From Tetrapyrgos nigripes (taxonomy: Eukaryota; Basidiomycota; Agaricomycetes; Agaricales; Campanellaceae), in NCBI GenBank assembly GCA_013368315.1, contig JAACJM010000097.1, forward strand, positions 186,001-250,000: a stretch of DNA of 64,000 nt. Direction: 5' to 3'. The notes under the pieces are model-generated. The model made no database searches. It saw only the letters and a list, made by a program, of their open reading frames with translations, and was not told where the DNA came from. Positions 35,506-47,237 of the stretch are shown piece after piece (the first letter of the stretch is position 1; each line of letters begins with the position of its first letter). Both the position numbers and the translations under genes were made by a program.

Positions 35506-38500
35506 ATGTACAAAGGAAAGCGCAAGAAAGACGACGAGAAGGCCTTCAAACCCCCTGGATCTGCACAGAGTAGTGCTAGAAGGCGTAGTACGCGACTTTC
35601 CCAACAGGTGGGATCCGAAACAGCGTCAAGCTCCCAGCCTGCGAAACTCCATCAGGCCCATGGAGGGCTCGGCGGAGGCGTCGAGAAGATGATGTTGACA
35701 GGCAGGCTGGTCCATCTAAAAAGAGAAGAAGCCAAACTCCCGAATCACCAAAGGATTCTGAAATCCCTATTCCCATCTATCCCCATTACCATGGTCATCC
35801 CGCCTCAATCATCTTCACTGCCACTGCCCCTCCACCTCCGAAAACTCCTAATAAAAGACGTCTCTTTCCACCACCGAATGGGAATTTGATTCTATCCCCA
35901 TCAAAGCCCAGTCCCAGTCCCACTCGCGTGTTTCCCCAGTCTGATTCAATTGCGGATCCACATACATCTTCCTTCGTCTTTTCCAATCCAATCCAATACC
36001 CTTCCGAGAGTCCGGTGCAATCACCGGCATCTAGTCCAAGCCCATCCGTACTGTCCAGTCCCAATCGGCCCCTAACAGGCAGACCACACACCTCGAGACA
36101 TGTCCGAAATAGACGAGGTATTATGAAATATCGGCAGACAGATGAATACAAGGAAAGGATGTTGAGAGAGAAAGCTGCGCAAGAAGCCGTAGAGCTATCC
36201 CGAAGGCTAGAGAGGAAACAGGAGCTTGAACAGAATTTGGGCAGAGAGAAATTGAAAAATGGTTGACAAAGCTCATGGGATTTTTCGAAATCTTGCAAAG
36301 CCTGAAGACGAAGGTGGACATGGATTTCAAAGTGCCAAGGACTTCTTCAATTCGCTCTTGGAGCCAGGCAGCGATAGCCAGACGACTGCGAATATCACCC
36401 GTTTAATACGATCTGATGGCGCAAAGTGGATGGGAAAGATTGCTGATCGGCATGAGGATGCTTATCGCGGATTTGTGGACGATTATATGGCTGAGAGGAT
36501 TGAAAAGGAGGGCCGAGCAATCCAGAAGTATTTGACTCGCCAGTCTGGAATGCGAATGGCTGAGATCGTCGATGAATTTTCGTTGGAGACATTCAAGACA
36601 GAAATTCAGGCTATGGCTCCGATACTGTGGTCAGTGATGACGAGTGCTACAAATAGTGGTAGCGAGACAAGAAGAGACAAGGAGCTGGTGAGTTTACGGC
36701 ATACCTTTTTGATTTTGCCACATTTCTCACACCGAGCGTGATTGGAACAGGTTTTTGTGACAGTCTGTGCTATGTTCAGCCTTCTTCGCTCACAGAAGGC
36801 AAACAAATTTCAGATTGTGATTGGCCTTTTTCTCCTGGGATCTGGAGCCTCAAAGCGTGAGATGGAGGTCCTCGCTCACGCAGGTTTTACGATGTCATAC
36901 AACGCAATTGTTGATCATGTCCATTCCTTGTCCAAAGAGAACTTGGACGAAATTCGCGAACTCGTCCAAGAATTTATGTTCTCACTCCTCTGGGATAATC
37001 TCAACATCGCATTTCATATTGGAGAGCAGCGGCTTGACTCGAAAGCTCACTTCGACAGCGGTACAACAATCCACACTTGTCCTCTCGTGGAATCCAATCA
37101 CAAAATCACCACGGACACCATACGGCATTCTACCTCTCGATCTAAAGCCTCCTTGCAACTCAGAAAAATTGCTGATTGACAACCCCGAGTCCCTGTTCAA
37201 CTTATCACCATCAGATGCAGTTATCCTCGACAAGTGTCTGCTGTGGCAACTGAAAAGTTTGGCCATAACTCACCTCCCGAATTCTCTCATCTATCCAGAC
37301 AACTCGAGTCCTGCCCATCAGTTGATCAGATTGAACCCCACATTACTGAGCAACATCCATTGCCGGCAATGTACATTGACGAATCCAGCTTGGATGGGAC
37401 TAGTAAGGTGTACTCGGAGATCCTTCAATGCCTGAAGATCTCTGAAGAGGATCTCAAGAAACACGGACTTTTATTCATTGATGGTGATCTACTGACAGAT
37501 AGTCTAATTGACAAGGTGAGTAAGTTTTCGGCGTCAAGCACTGATCTATCCAAAACTAACTATTGATCTTGAGCTTGAATCATCACGTCGTAATAACACT
37601 CAAGTACTCGATGGACTGCAAGCCGTCGTTCAGAGATTTGGATTGTTTCATTTCAAGATGGCGATATGTAGAATGGTTATCAATGAGCACTGGGGAAAGC
37701 CGAACTCCAAATGGCCTGGCGGGTTATGGTACGAACATACCCAGCTTCTGAAAAGAAAGCCGATGATAGCAGGATGGAAGAGTAAGAAGGCAGCACCATG
37801 GAAACCTTCCCACGAACTTATCAGTATCTCGCTCCCTGCACACATCATTGATGGATTCCGGATCTTTTGCGGACGGGAAGACTTTCTCGAGTGGGCCAAG
37901 GAGGCAACAAAGGAGGAGTTTGATTGTGTGGCGCAATTAGTCTTTGACAACCTGTTCACCAGTGATGCTTACGAAGAGCAGCTTGATTGTGAGCACGACG
38001 ACACTGTATTTCGAAACTCCATACTCTACAATCACGATGCACTTCTCTATTGGATGGTCGTGACATCACTCAAGGCAGGAGACATTGGGCGAGTGGTTAT
38101 ACTTATGCGGAAGTGGATGATTATGATGCATACACCAAAGACGATGCCCAAATATGCAAGTGCGATTTTCGAGACACTTGGTCGACTTGAGTCCTTTGAT
38201 CCTACTCTCAGGTAAAGTTTTTGCATCAGCCAGGCCCGTAGATATACTGATCATTATTTCAAAGGAAATTTTTCCTGCACAACTGGCTCATTAATTTAAC
38301 TGGCAAGGCAGATCGTTTCAAGGAACTTGACTTACTACAGGAACATCAGAACCTCTGGATGAAGGTATGTGCTCTGAGCCAAGGTTACACAAATTTGCAC
38401 TAGTGACTTATATCTCACAGGTTGTGTATAGTGCGAGAGGCAGTAACAAAAGCTGGAACTGGCTTTCGATGATCTCCGTTTGCATTTATTCCCTCCGTGA

Positions 38501-38969
38501 TGCAATGTGAACTGTCCAGAGTGCATTCAAGATCACCGATTACGGTGTCCGGCATACAATTCCAGATATGTCTAAAGAAATTCAAACACTCACCAATGCG
38601 TTGAAGGCCGAGAGAATACAGGAACTTGTTCCCAACCGACCAGGAAATGATTCTGTGTTACCTGTCCGAAATTTGGTTCAGCAAGGGTCTCAATCGCTCA
38701 TCGACTCAGCCTCCCCTGCATTCAGGAAGTTCACAAAATCCAAATACATAGTAGAGAACCTTGGACTACCAACAGGGGATGAAGCTGAACTGGCGATGGA
38801 AGAGCCAGACAATTTGGGAGAGAGTAGTAATGGAGAAGAGCAGGATCCTGGTGATTACGAAGCTACAATGGAGGATCTTGCAGTTGATGCTGAAGAGCCA
38901 TATGAATTTGCGGACGATCTTATCAACGCTGCGTCTGAGATGACTGATTTTATATTAGCCAATGATTAG
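35506..38969 (+). pseudogene. DUF6589-like protein, presumed transposase, disrupted
   Basis: The N-terminus is basic (MYKGKRKKDDEKAFKPPGSA) and followed by a Ser/Pro-rich region. The middle reads GAKWMGKIADRHEDAY, GMRMAEIVDEFSLETFKTEI and SYNAIVDHVHSLSKENLDEI. The conserved core follows: FSLLWDNLNIAFHIGEQRLD, PLPAMYIDESSLDGTSKVY, LLFIDGDLLTDSLID, FGLFHFKMAICRMVINEHWG, LPAHIIDGFRIFCGREDFLE and NLWMKVVYSARGSNKSWNW. I identify this as the DUF6589 family of mushroom genomes. The WDN and GD.LT strands with FH..M look like an RNase-H-type active site (inference). The coding frame changes near 35620, 36310, 37060 and 37320 without fitting introns. An in-frame TGA at 38508-38510 interrupts a tail that continues (TVQSAFKITDYG ... 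FILAND) to 38969. The copy is therefore probably inactive. Confidence 0.65.
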
Positions 38970-38985
38970 AGAACATGTATAGTAC

Positions 38986-41543
38986 CTAAGACAATATAAA
39001 AGCTTCTGGAAGTTCAATCTCGTACTTGAGTGCTAGTTCAGAAAGTTTCTTGTTGAAAAAGCTTTCCAACTCATCAGCAGTGTGATAGATATCCGAGTCT
39101 TCCCTATTGAATGTCCTCGTGTTGGCAAACATGATCCGCCAGGCGTCGACGTACTGGGAGAGTGATGCGTATCCACTTTCAGCCTTCATCTTCATCATGC
39201 GATTGATGTGTGCCATCGATATTGGCGTCTTGATGATCTTGTAGTAGTCGGGCCAGTGCTTCAAAATCCCGAGTCAGCATACTAATAAGAACAGCGTTGT
39301 TCAAAGTCAAACAAATGACACACCTTTGAGCTCAGAAGTCTCAAGAACGGCTCGCATTTTAGTTCGCGTACTTCCTTCTTGTCTTTTCCTCGCCCCCTCG
39401 CCACCACTTCACCTGTCTCTAGGTCATGCACCGCATTGTAACACTCGTGGAACAGAGCAACGAGACGATTTCACCGATCCTTCTCAGCTATCGATGCATG
39501 CTGACGCTCTGCTGCTTCCTCGCGACGTCGTTGTTCGGGATCTGGATAAAGCGCCAAGTGCCATTTGACAATTGCAATCACCTGGTTCCCATACCGAGTT
39601 GCCCATTGCCACGGAATAATGTGGCGAAAGACATCCGAACCAAAACGTTCAACAACGGCTGGCCTTGCAACGATCTTTGCCAATGTTGCATCACTGAGTA
39701 TCTGGCGGCTGGTAACATTCCTCTGGTCCGGATAATCCTGCGCTATGACACGGGTGCGCCATTGTTTCAAAGCGGCTTCAAGTTCTGTCTGTAGCTGCTC
39801 AGTTGGTTTTGACGATCTCCCAGCCCGGGTTGGATATGGTAAACGAAGGGAAATACACTCGATGGGAAAGTAACGGGGAGCACAGTTGTCGCAGCATGGG
39901 ACATCCAGTTCCTGAGGTTCAGGGAAGAGCAGCACTGCAGAAAGCACCGACTAAATCAGAGTATGATGCGAGTATATCAAATAACACAAACTTTTGGCAT
40001 GATTCCCAAAAAATTCATCCCATGGTAAACGCTGGCACCGATTAGTAGCAATGATAAAGGTGAGATAGGCCAGGTCCCGCGCCTCTCTTGCAGATTTGAC
40101 TTTGCGGCGCTTGCGCTTGACTACCAGATCAGGATCGGGTTCTGCGTCGGAGCCACTATTATATTCAGGCTCGTCTTCATCAATCACTGCTTCTCTATCC
40201 ACCGGGTCCATGGCTCGGTCTATGATCTCCTCGTCAATCTCAGCTCTATCCTCGCCGTTCTCATCATCAGATGCCTCATCTCTGTCGAAATCGGAAACGT
40301 GTCGAGCCATAGAAGCTCTGGTGACGAAAAGAATTGCTTGGCCAATGTCATGGGGGCTGCGAGCACATCGCCCAACCTTCTGCACAAATGATAGGAAAGA
40401 ACGGGGTTCCAACCAAAGGACAACGCGCAGCACATTCTTGAAGTCCATACCCTGACGGTAAGTTAGTATCTGAGATCATGAAGCAGATAATATCACAAAC
40501 CATTCCAAGTGCATCTGTAGCAATGACAATTTTCAGATATCCGCTTCGTAGCTTTTCTTCAACTTCAGTCTTCCTATTTCCAATGTTTCGATGATAGAAT
40601 TCGATTGTGTCCGGGGACATAGTGGGAGGACAATGGGCACGGAGAAAATCCTAAATGGCCTCGGCCTCCTTTCGAGTATTCACATAGATGAGGGTCTGCT
40701 TGAAGTCTTCTGGATTAGTGTCGTTCGGAAAAAGAAATAGAAGATCTGCGTATGTTTGAATAGGGTGTTGAATGACACGAACAGAGAGTCCAACGTTGGG
40801 TTTTGCATTAGAAACGGCAACAAGATCATAATTCTCGCCCAAGTCGAGCTTTTCCGCTATCAGTTCACGAACATCTTGCGGCATAGTGGCCGACGCGATG
40901 AGAACGGGGACGTGACTCGGACAACGAGCAAGGAGCTTCCCTACAGCATCGTAATGAGGACGAAAGTCTCCGCCCCATTCCGCAATGCAATGAGCTTCGT
41001 CAACGACAACGGACACGCATGCGGATTTGAATTCGTCAGTCTTCAAGAGCTTCTCGTGGAATGAAGACTTTAAGGCGGTCTCTGGGGAAGTAAGGATAAC
41101 CTGGTGCTTGAGGTGACGTGTAGGGGGTTGACTGGGATCCATGGTGATTTCCTGGCATCTTATGAGCACAAATACGCGAAAATATCTTAAGGAACACGCA
41201 CCTCAAATAACTCTTCAGCCTTACTAGACGAGTTCAAGGCTACAGCTTGTATGCCCTTGTCCAACAAATCCTTCACCTGCGCATCCATCAGAGCATTGAG
41301 TGGACTAATGACCAGAACGACTTTCCGAGACTGAGGGTTAAGTTCCGAGTGATAGAAAAGGGGATACCAGAAAGAGAGTGTTTTCCCGCCGCCTGTAGGT
41401 ACGTCATAGATTGTACTTATGCCTTGTATGATGTTACGGCCAGCTTTTTCTTGATGTTGGCGGAGCGAGGGGATACCCCAGGTCTCGCATAAGACATCTC
41501 TGGCGCGTTGAAGTGCTTCTTCGTCTATCGTTGGTCGGTTCAT
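38986..41543 (-). pseudogene. RecQ-family helicase with C-terminal bromodomain, disrupted by stops
   Basis: The ATG at 41543 begins MNRPTIDEEALQRARDVLCE. Helicase motifs follow in order: YDVPTGGGKTLSFWYP (Walker A), VISPLNALMDAQV, VVVDEAHCIAEWGGDFRPH (DEAH), LIASATMPQDV, and, after an intron, GMDFKNVLRVVLWLEPRSFL and QKVGRCARS (motif VI). A Cys pair (VPCCDNCAPRYFP) may be the zinc-binding part. The last exons read LKCEPFLRLL, then HWPDYYKIIKTPISMAHINR, YASLSQYVDAWRIMFANTRT and FNREDSDIYHTADELESFF, which is a bromodomain. TAG at 40651-40653 follows EAEAI, and TGA at 39471-39473 follows AEKDR. In both cases the frame continues with sensible protein, so ancestrally this was one chain. It ends 16 bp from the DUF6589-like stop, in convergent orientation. 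Confidence 0.7.
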
Positions 41544-41709
41544 CGTACAGGAAGTGAAACAGAGAGCCGGAAGTGATCGAGGTCATTGCACGAGAACGGG
41601 AGCAAATATCGGGAAACGGAAAACGGTGAGTGCGTTGTATTAGACAGTACGATAGTTCTACATGGTCGTAGGTACCGTAAGGCGAAAATTTGGAGCAAGT
41701 TGTTGCGGG

Positions 41710-41899
41710 ATGGTCGAGAAATCTGGCTAAGTCAAAACAAGCACGTGATTTGGGCGCGACCTCACAAAAGTGCCGGATTTTGTTCCAGTCGCTTCGCCAA
41801 GCGGTTTGATCGACTTTCATCAAACGTTGCAGACGTGACTCGCTGACACTTTTGATCGACCGTCATCAAAGTGTACACAGTGAGAGTGGTTCGAGTCTA
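41710..41899. repeat. Right terminal inverted repeat region of the DUF6589/RecQ element
   Basis: In reverse complement this end starts TAGACTCGAACC. It carries the CACTGTGTACAC block first (motif at 41851-41870) and the AGTCACGTCTGCAACG block second (motif at 41805-41824), the opposite order from the left end. The same inner sequence GCGACTGG ... CACTTTTGTGAGGTCGCG then follows. Confidence 0.8.
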
Positions 41900-41908
41900 C
41901 GCCGCTCG

Positions 41909-44195
41909 CAAAGCTACATAATTGTACAAATGTACACAATTTGCAGTATCAAAGCCTCATCTCATCGGCATCCTTCAGTAGATATCAAAAATTGATGAGT
42001 CTAGCCAGTATATAGTACAGAAGCTGATAGGAAGAGCAAGGTGTAGTGCAAATCGCGATTGAGTGCCAAGTTCCATCCACAAATTGAAAGAACTGGTGAC
42101 ACGAAACTCAGCGTGTACTAGTGATACATACTACCAGGTGGTACGTAGTGAGGGATATTGTCATGTATAGAATGCATCAACTGGCCGTCCTTGAAGAGGG
42201 GCCTGCAGAGAAACAGAGAAATAGCATCTGAGTCAGTTCGTTACTCCATCACTTCAGGAAACCGTATGAAATTGAAAGAAAGGATGCAGAAGGAAGTACG
42301 AAAGCAAAGGAAAGGGAAAGGGCAGGAGTTTAAGCACTTTCGACCCTGGTTGGCACGCTCAGATTGCAAATTAACACCCTCATAACAGCCCTTTTCCATG
42401 CGTTCTGAGACGTCGAGTCGACGGGGCGGTTAACTCACAGAAGCGAGAAACGCAGCTCCCTACGACAAAGATGGGTCACGGAACGCGCGGAAGAGCATTG
42501 CTTTGTTCAGGTAGTTGCTTAGTTTCTTCTTAGCGTGCATGGATTAGTGTTGGAGGACAAGAGGAAAGGGAACGGGAAATGTGGGCTAGGAAGGGATGTG
42601 AAAAAGGTGGAGAACAAGAAAAAGAAGAGAATGACGGGGAATGATAATGGGAGACGAACATTGAGGATTGATTCTACACCAGGAATGCCTCCGAGCCAGG
42701 GACCGCGTTGCGTCCCCAGTTTGTCCCAGCCCAGACGAATAGATGGGTAATACAACATAATGCAAACGTGCCTTGTATCCTTCAGGAAGAGATATCACAA
42801 CGAGCGAGGAGACGTTTACTGTGGGTTGGACAAACTTTACGCATTCGGTTCAGAATACACTATCCGAGCCCTGGTTAAAACTACAGCCCAATGAGTACTA
42901 CATCATGTCGAAAAGTCAGGTACACACCTTTTCCCTATTCCCATTTCAATACTACGCATGTTTACCCTCGAAGTTGAGCTTTTTCTGTGGATACAGGCTT
43001 GACAGCGATTGAACGACCGACGTTTGGCTGGACGTGAGCCAATTCACTGCAGTTGTCCCTAAGACTGCGGCTAGTGAGTACGAATCCATCAGTAAGAAGC
43101 TACTACACACCTTGTAGCCATAAATACGAGGCCAGCTATTATACGTAGATCGACGTGGTGACGGTAAGAGGACAAGCCAGTTTTGCCGTCCGGCACTTCT
43201 AAGCTTTCTTCCCCGATGCAAGCAGCTTCAAATTTCAAGTGGACATAGGAAATCCCAAGTAAAATCTGACACGAAGCCGGTCAAAGATGGATCAGTGGAG
43301 AGCCTTCCTCAAACGCGACGCTTGACAGCAAATTTTTTTGTTCTTTGAGCTCAGTCGTACCAGCTTTGAAGGACCTCAGTCAGAGTCAGTCTTCAGAGTA
43401 CTAGAATAAGTTCAATCCCAAATCATTTCAGAGCGGTGTATCTTCACCTGGGTTCTTGGGCAAATCCAGCCGTCGCAACTGTGAACTGTGTTGGCCACGC
43501 CCTTACATGAATGACGGTAAGGCTTTCCGATCACGGAGATAAAATTGATGGCGCCTTTGAAGATCTTTAATATCTCTAGTCATTCTCGACTTACACTATT
43601 CTCCATATTTGGAACAGCAGACTTGTACTCTTTGGCCTGACTTACACTATTTACAGGTGAATTAAGTGAGGTGGATAGCTTACATTATTCTAGTCATTCC
43701 TCGGTTTGGACAAAGACGCCCAGGCTCCCACTGTCAACTTCAAGAACATGATCAACATTAGCTCAAACGACACATTAGTCAATGCCGCCCTCATTTCAAA
43801 CAAACCTTAAGCTTCAGTCTAGATAATTTACTGACTCGGAAAACTCAGTTTTCGAAGCCACCCCTAGGTTCCAGACTCCTCCTCATTCTCTCCTCATCAA
43901 TGAACCCATTCAGCATTGAGAGGTTAGCCCAGCTCAAGCATCACAGAATCGGCCAAAGGTTGCCCACCGTAATCCAACGCCGGTCATCCAGTCCCTAGAT
44001 GCCCTGGTAGATGCAAGAGAGAGTCCCTTGTCAATGACTGTAAATCATTGACACACATCGGCATTTCGGGATGACATGGCCCAGTTCACCATGATGGAGG
44101 CGTTGGACATCATAGCATACCGTGTAGTACCATTGGCAATTTGATGTATTATAGACTATGATCGCCATTGTATTACATGACAGTAGGACATCCCA
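41909..44195. other. Intergenic stretch between the two transposons
   Basis: No recognised gene. A plus-strand open segment at 42773-42915 (including EETFTVGWTNFTHSVQNT and SEPWLKLQPNEYYIMSKS) reads like protein but I cannot name it; it may be a remnant. The rest has only short random frames. The left end of the second Plavaka element probably lies in 43.5-44.6 kb. Confidence 0.35.
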
Positions 44196-44602
44196 AGACT
44201 ATTCCATCACTGATTTCCATTGCCATCTTCGTCTAGGTTTGAACGACGTTGCCATGAATGTCCATAATTATAACTGGTGGTCAACGGTACCCAGGGAGGA
44301 ACACTATTGCTACTGTTCCCCAAGTAGGATCTAGATACACAACCACCTTCACATCGGCAGTTATTTGACATACACTGACAGCATCACAAGGCTTTGCAAG
44401 ACTATTCCATCATTGATCTCCATGGCCATCTTCGTCTAAGTTTGAACGACGTTGCCATGAATGTCCATAATTATAAGTGGTGGTCAACGGTGCCCAGGGT
44501 GGAACACTATTGCTACGGTTCCCCAAGTAGAATCTAGATACACAACCACCTTCACATCGGCAGTTGTTTGACATACACTGACAGCATCACAAGGCTTTGC
44601 AA
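44196..44602. repeat. Two-copy 203-bp tandem repeat
   Basis: The unit at about 44198-44400 recurs at 44401-44602 with roughly a dozen differences. Both copies carry ACTATTCCATCA, GTTTGAACGACGTTGCCATG, GTGGTCAACGGT(A/G)CCCAGG and ATCACAAGGCTTTGCAA. The array sits just beyond the 3' end of the DUF6698-like gene, where subterminal repeats of the Plavaka element would be expected. Confidence 0.85.
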
Positions 44603-44797
44603 AGCGGGTTCACCATATAGCTTCTTATAATTCTAGTCTACGGTAATTGCAGTACAAAATAACATTATGATTGCAAAACAGTACGCGATGCAGGACATGA
44701 TAGCGAAGTACAACAGGAAAACACGACAAAAGCATGAGAGCAAAGCACAAAGATACAACTAGCAGAGAAACAAAACTTGAAGGAGAAAAAAGAATAG

Positions 44798-47065
44798 TTA
44801 GGATGACTCATCGTTGGATTGCGCAGGGTCATCCTCACCCCTACCCCCATCCCCATCCTTCCCAGTCTCATCCTCACCACCTGCTGCCGCCGTCTGCTGT
44901 GCCTGCTCCTCTGCTGCCTTCTTCTGACGTTCTTCCTCTGCTAACTTCTTCGCCTCCTCTTCCGCAGCCTTCTTCCGAGCATCACGACGAGCCTGACGAG
45001 CTGATTGAAGATTCTTCATCTCACTGTCAGGTTCCTTGTCGTCAACGTCGGGGTTGTCTTCGGCCTCGTCTTGTTTCGGAAGGACCTGCCTGCCAGTTAG
45101 AGTTAGAGTTAGTAACAGTAATAAAACAATTGACGTGATTTTAACAAGATACATACTTGTGAAGGAACTTCATAGTCTCCTGGACCCACTCGTCTTCAGG
45201 ATCATCCAAGTAGGTGATAACTTTCTGGTAGAACATCCGAAGGTTGAAAGCACCGTCGACCGAATGCCAATATTGCTTGGTACATAGGGCGAAACGTATC
45301 TGAGGGCAGTGTCAGCGAGATAAAACAGTGAACCGAGATATGAGGAAATTCGTAATAAAAGAAATGACAAACCTGACATGCAATGGTAGCAATAAGCTGC
45401 GGGGTCAACGTCTTGATCCTATACTTGTGGAATAGTGTACAGCCGCTAAGCGATTTGGAGGATTCGGGGTCACGGAAGACAAAGTTCTTGCCGCCGATAT
45501 AGTGTTTGCAACCCTGGGTTGATAGTTAGTCGGTCAATTACAATAGATAGATAAACGACTTACACGTAGGAACAGGTATCCCTGTCCAAAGCCAGCTTCC
45601 GAATCCTTTGGATCATAGAGGGCGTCGTCGTACATAAACATAGGGCAGCTTTCATGCATAATGACGATCTCTTTGTTGAGGACTTTTGTAATGAACCTGA
45701 AAGTAAACGTTAGTACTGAAAAAAAGATAAAAGGGAATACAGACTCGGAAGGATTTTCCTTGTACACGGCGTACTGGTGCCAAGGTACAAGAAGTGGAGC
45801 GATCATACGATGGTTGAAGCCGCGATCCGACTTGAGCGGCGAGGCGGAAATGGGAGGTTGAAGGACGTCTATGGTGGGGTCACAAGGGATATAGTCGCCG
45901 ATAGCGTCCTTGAAATTCTTTGTGTCGGTTCCTCGAGCTGCTTTGGCAGTACGGATGATCTAGGAGGCAAGTAAGAATACATATAAGATAAAAACAATAA
46001 AGGATAACGCACCATCTTGATGAATAGCTGCAAGCCCCTTGTATCTTGTTTGAAACGGTCCATGGTGTCGTCCAACTCCGAATCATCTCTTTGAGACGCC
46101 TGTAAAGGTTAGCGTACATGGCGTCGACGTCGAAACTGAAACAATATAAATTAGCTGATTTAAAGATGAATAGACTCGACTATATACATACCTATCATTC
46201 TCAGGTGCGTCATCTGGCTCAGCAGTCCCATCAACATCGACCTCGGGATTGCAGCTGGAGATGATAACATTAGTAAAAAAAGCAACAAGAAAATGTCTAT
46301 ATATGCACACCTGTCGTCTTGAGTGTCTTGAGAGCCATGGCTATGGGTGGAGTGTCAGTAATAGGAAGCTAAAAACAATAGATATATGCGTACTCAGAAG
46401 GTGCCGGACTATTAGCTCTTGGCTCCTCTTCGTCTCTAGAGTGATGAAAGAATAGCGTTAGTAAAAAGAGCATGACAGGAAAAGTGCATTTACTCACTCA
46501 GAGTCATCGTCATCTACAACCACGCCTGCAGTAGTCATATCAAAGCCCTCAGAACGGAGACCATGGTCAAAAAGATTCTTGATGTTGATGAAAAGATGTA
46601 GTCCGCGTAGAATAAACCCAGCTTGTGTATTATACTTAGAGTACAGGTCGGATCTGGACAACAGACATTGGTTAGCTACAAAACAGTGATAAGGGCAACA
46701 ACATACTCAGGTGCTTTCCTTGGGTCCATCAGCTGGTTAACAAGGATCTGATGAGCGACTTGCTTTGCGCGTTCTTCCTTGGATTGACGACGACGGTCAC
46801 AGGGAGCAGAGCGGTCACGAGATGTACGAGATATGCTTTGAGAGGAATGTGAAGAGTGGTGAGATAAATTGCGGGGTGAGCGTCTTGGAGATCTTGACCG
46901 ATGCTTTCTAGTACGGTAGCGAGTCGTTGGTGCAGAGTAATGGTGCTTTCGAGAAGATTGAGAACGGGAGCGGGAACGAGAGTGAGAGCAAGAACGAGAG
47001 CGAGAACGAGAACGGCGAGAACGAGAACGAGAAGAACGTGTGGAGCGGCCATATGTCAAGGCCAT
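44798..47065 (-). CDS. DUF6698-like protein, companion gene of Plavaka element 2
   Basis: The function is unknown. The start is taken at ATG 47065 (MALTYGRSTRSSRSRSRRSR), since upstream codons fall in the divergent promoter. The first 90 residues form an Arg/Ser-dipeptide-rich region like splicing-factor RS domains. After that come DRRRQSKEERAKQVAHQILV, AGFILRGLHLFINIKNLFDH, a D/E-rich spacer, FKDAIGDYIPCDP, RGFNHRMIAPLLVPWHQYAV, GQGYLFLRGCKHYIGGKNFV and the family core IRFALCTKQYWHSVDGAFNL with DDPEDEWVQETMKFL. It ends in a Lys/Glu/Ala coiled coil and an acidic tail. About ten exons; I did not find a disabling change. It lies head to head with the second Plavaka transposase. Confidence 0.65.
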
Positions 47066-47237
47066 GATGAGCGAAAAGGACGGGAGGTAAGGGAAGGGAA
47101 GAAAGGGAACTTGACTGTTGTTTTGGTGGTGGTCAGAGTTAAATGGACTTGACGCGTTGTTTGCTTGTTTGTCTATGACATCATCATCGAAAATTTTCAA
47201 CGCTGCCGCACACTGAGTGCATACACCCAGCCCCCTG

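Larger units (their letters stand above)
35120..41899. mobile_element. 6.78 kb element: DUF6589-like gene + RecQ-bromodomain helicase, 9-bp TSD
   Basis: The element is bounded by inverted ends TAGACTCGATCC (35120) and GGTTCGAGTCTA (ending 41899). It is flanked by a perfect 9-bp direct repeat CGCCGCTCG (35111-35119 and 41900-41908), the hallmark of transposition. About 200 bp of each end is homologous in inverted orientation, with two blocks in swapped order. Inside are two convergent genes that nearly meet: a DUF6589-like gene on plus (35506-38969) and a RecQ helicase with a C-terminal bromodomain on minus (38986-41543). Both carry disabling changes. A 9-bp duplication is what Mutator-like elements make, but the presumed transposase does not look like a classical MULE protein. 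I know of no named family with this gene pair. Confidence 0.8.

Noticed and set aside
41885..41910. GGTTCGAGTCT next to an acceptor-like run, resembling a tRNA T-arm
   Set aside because: The same sequence in inverted form opens the other end of the element, and no anticodon or D arm lies upstream at the right distance. It is the transposon terminus.
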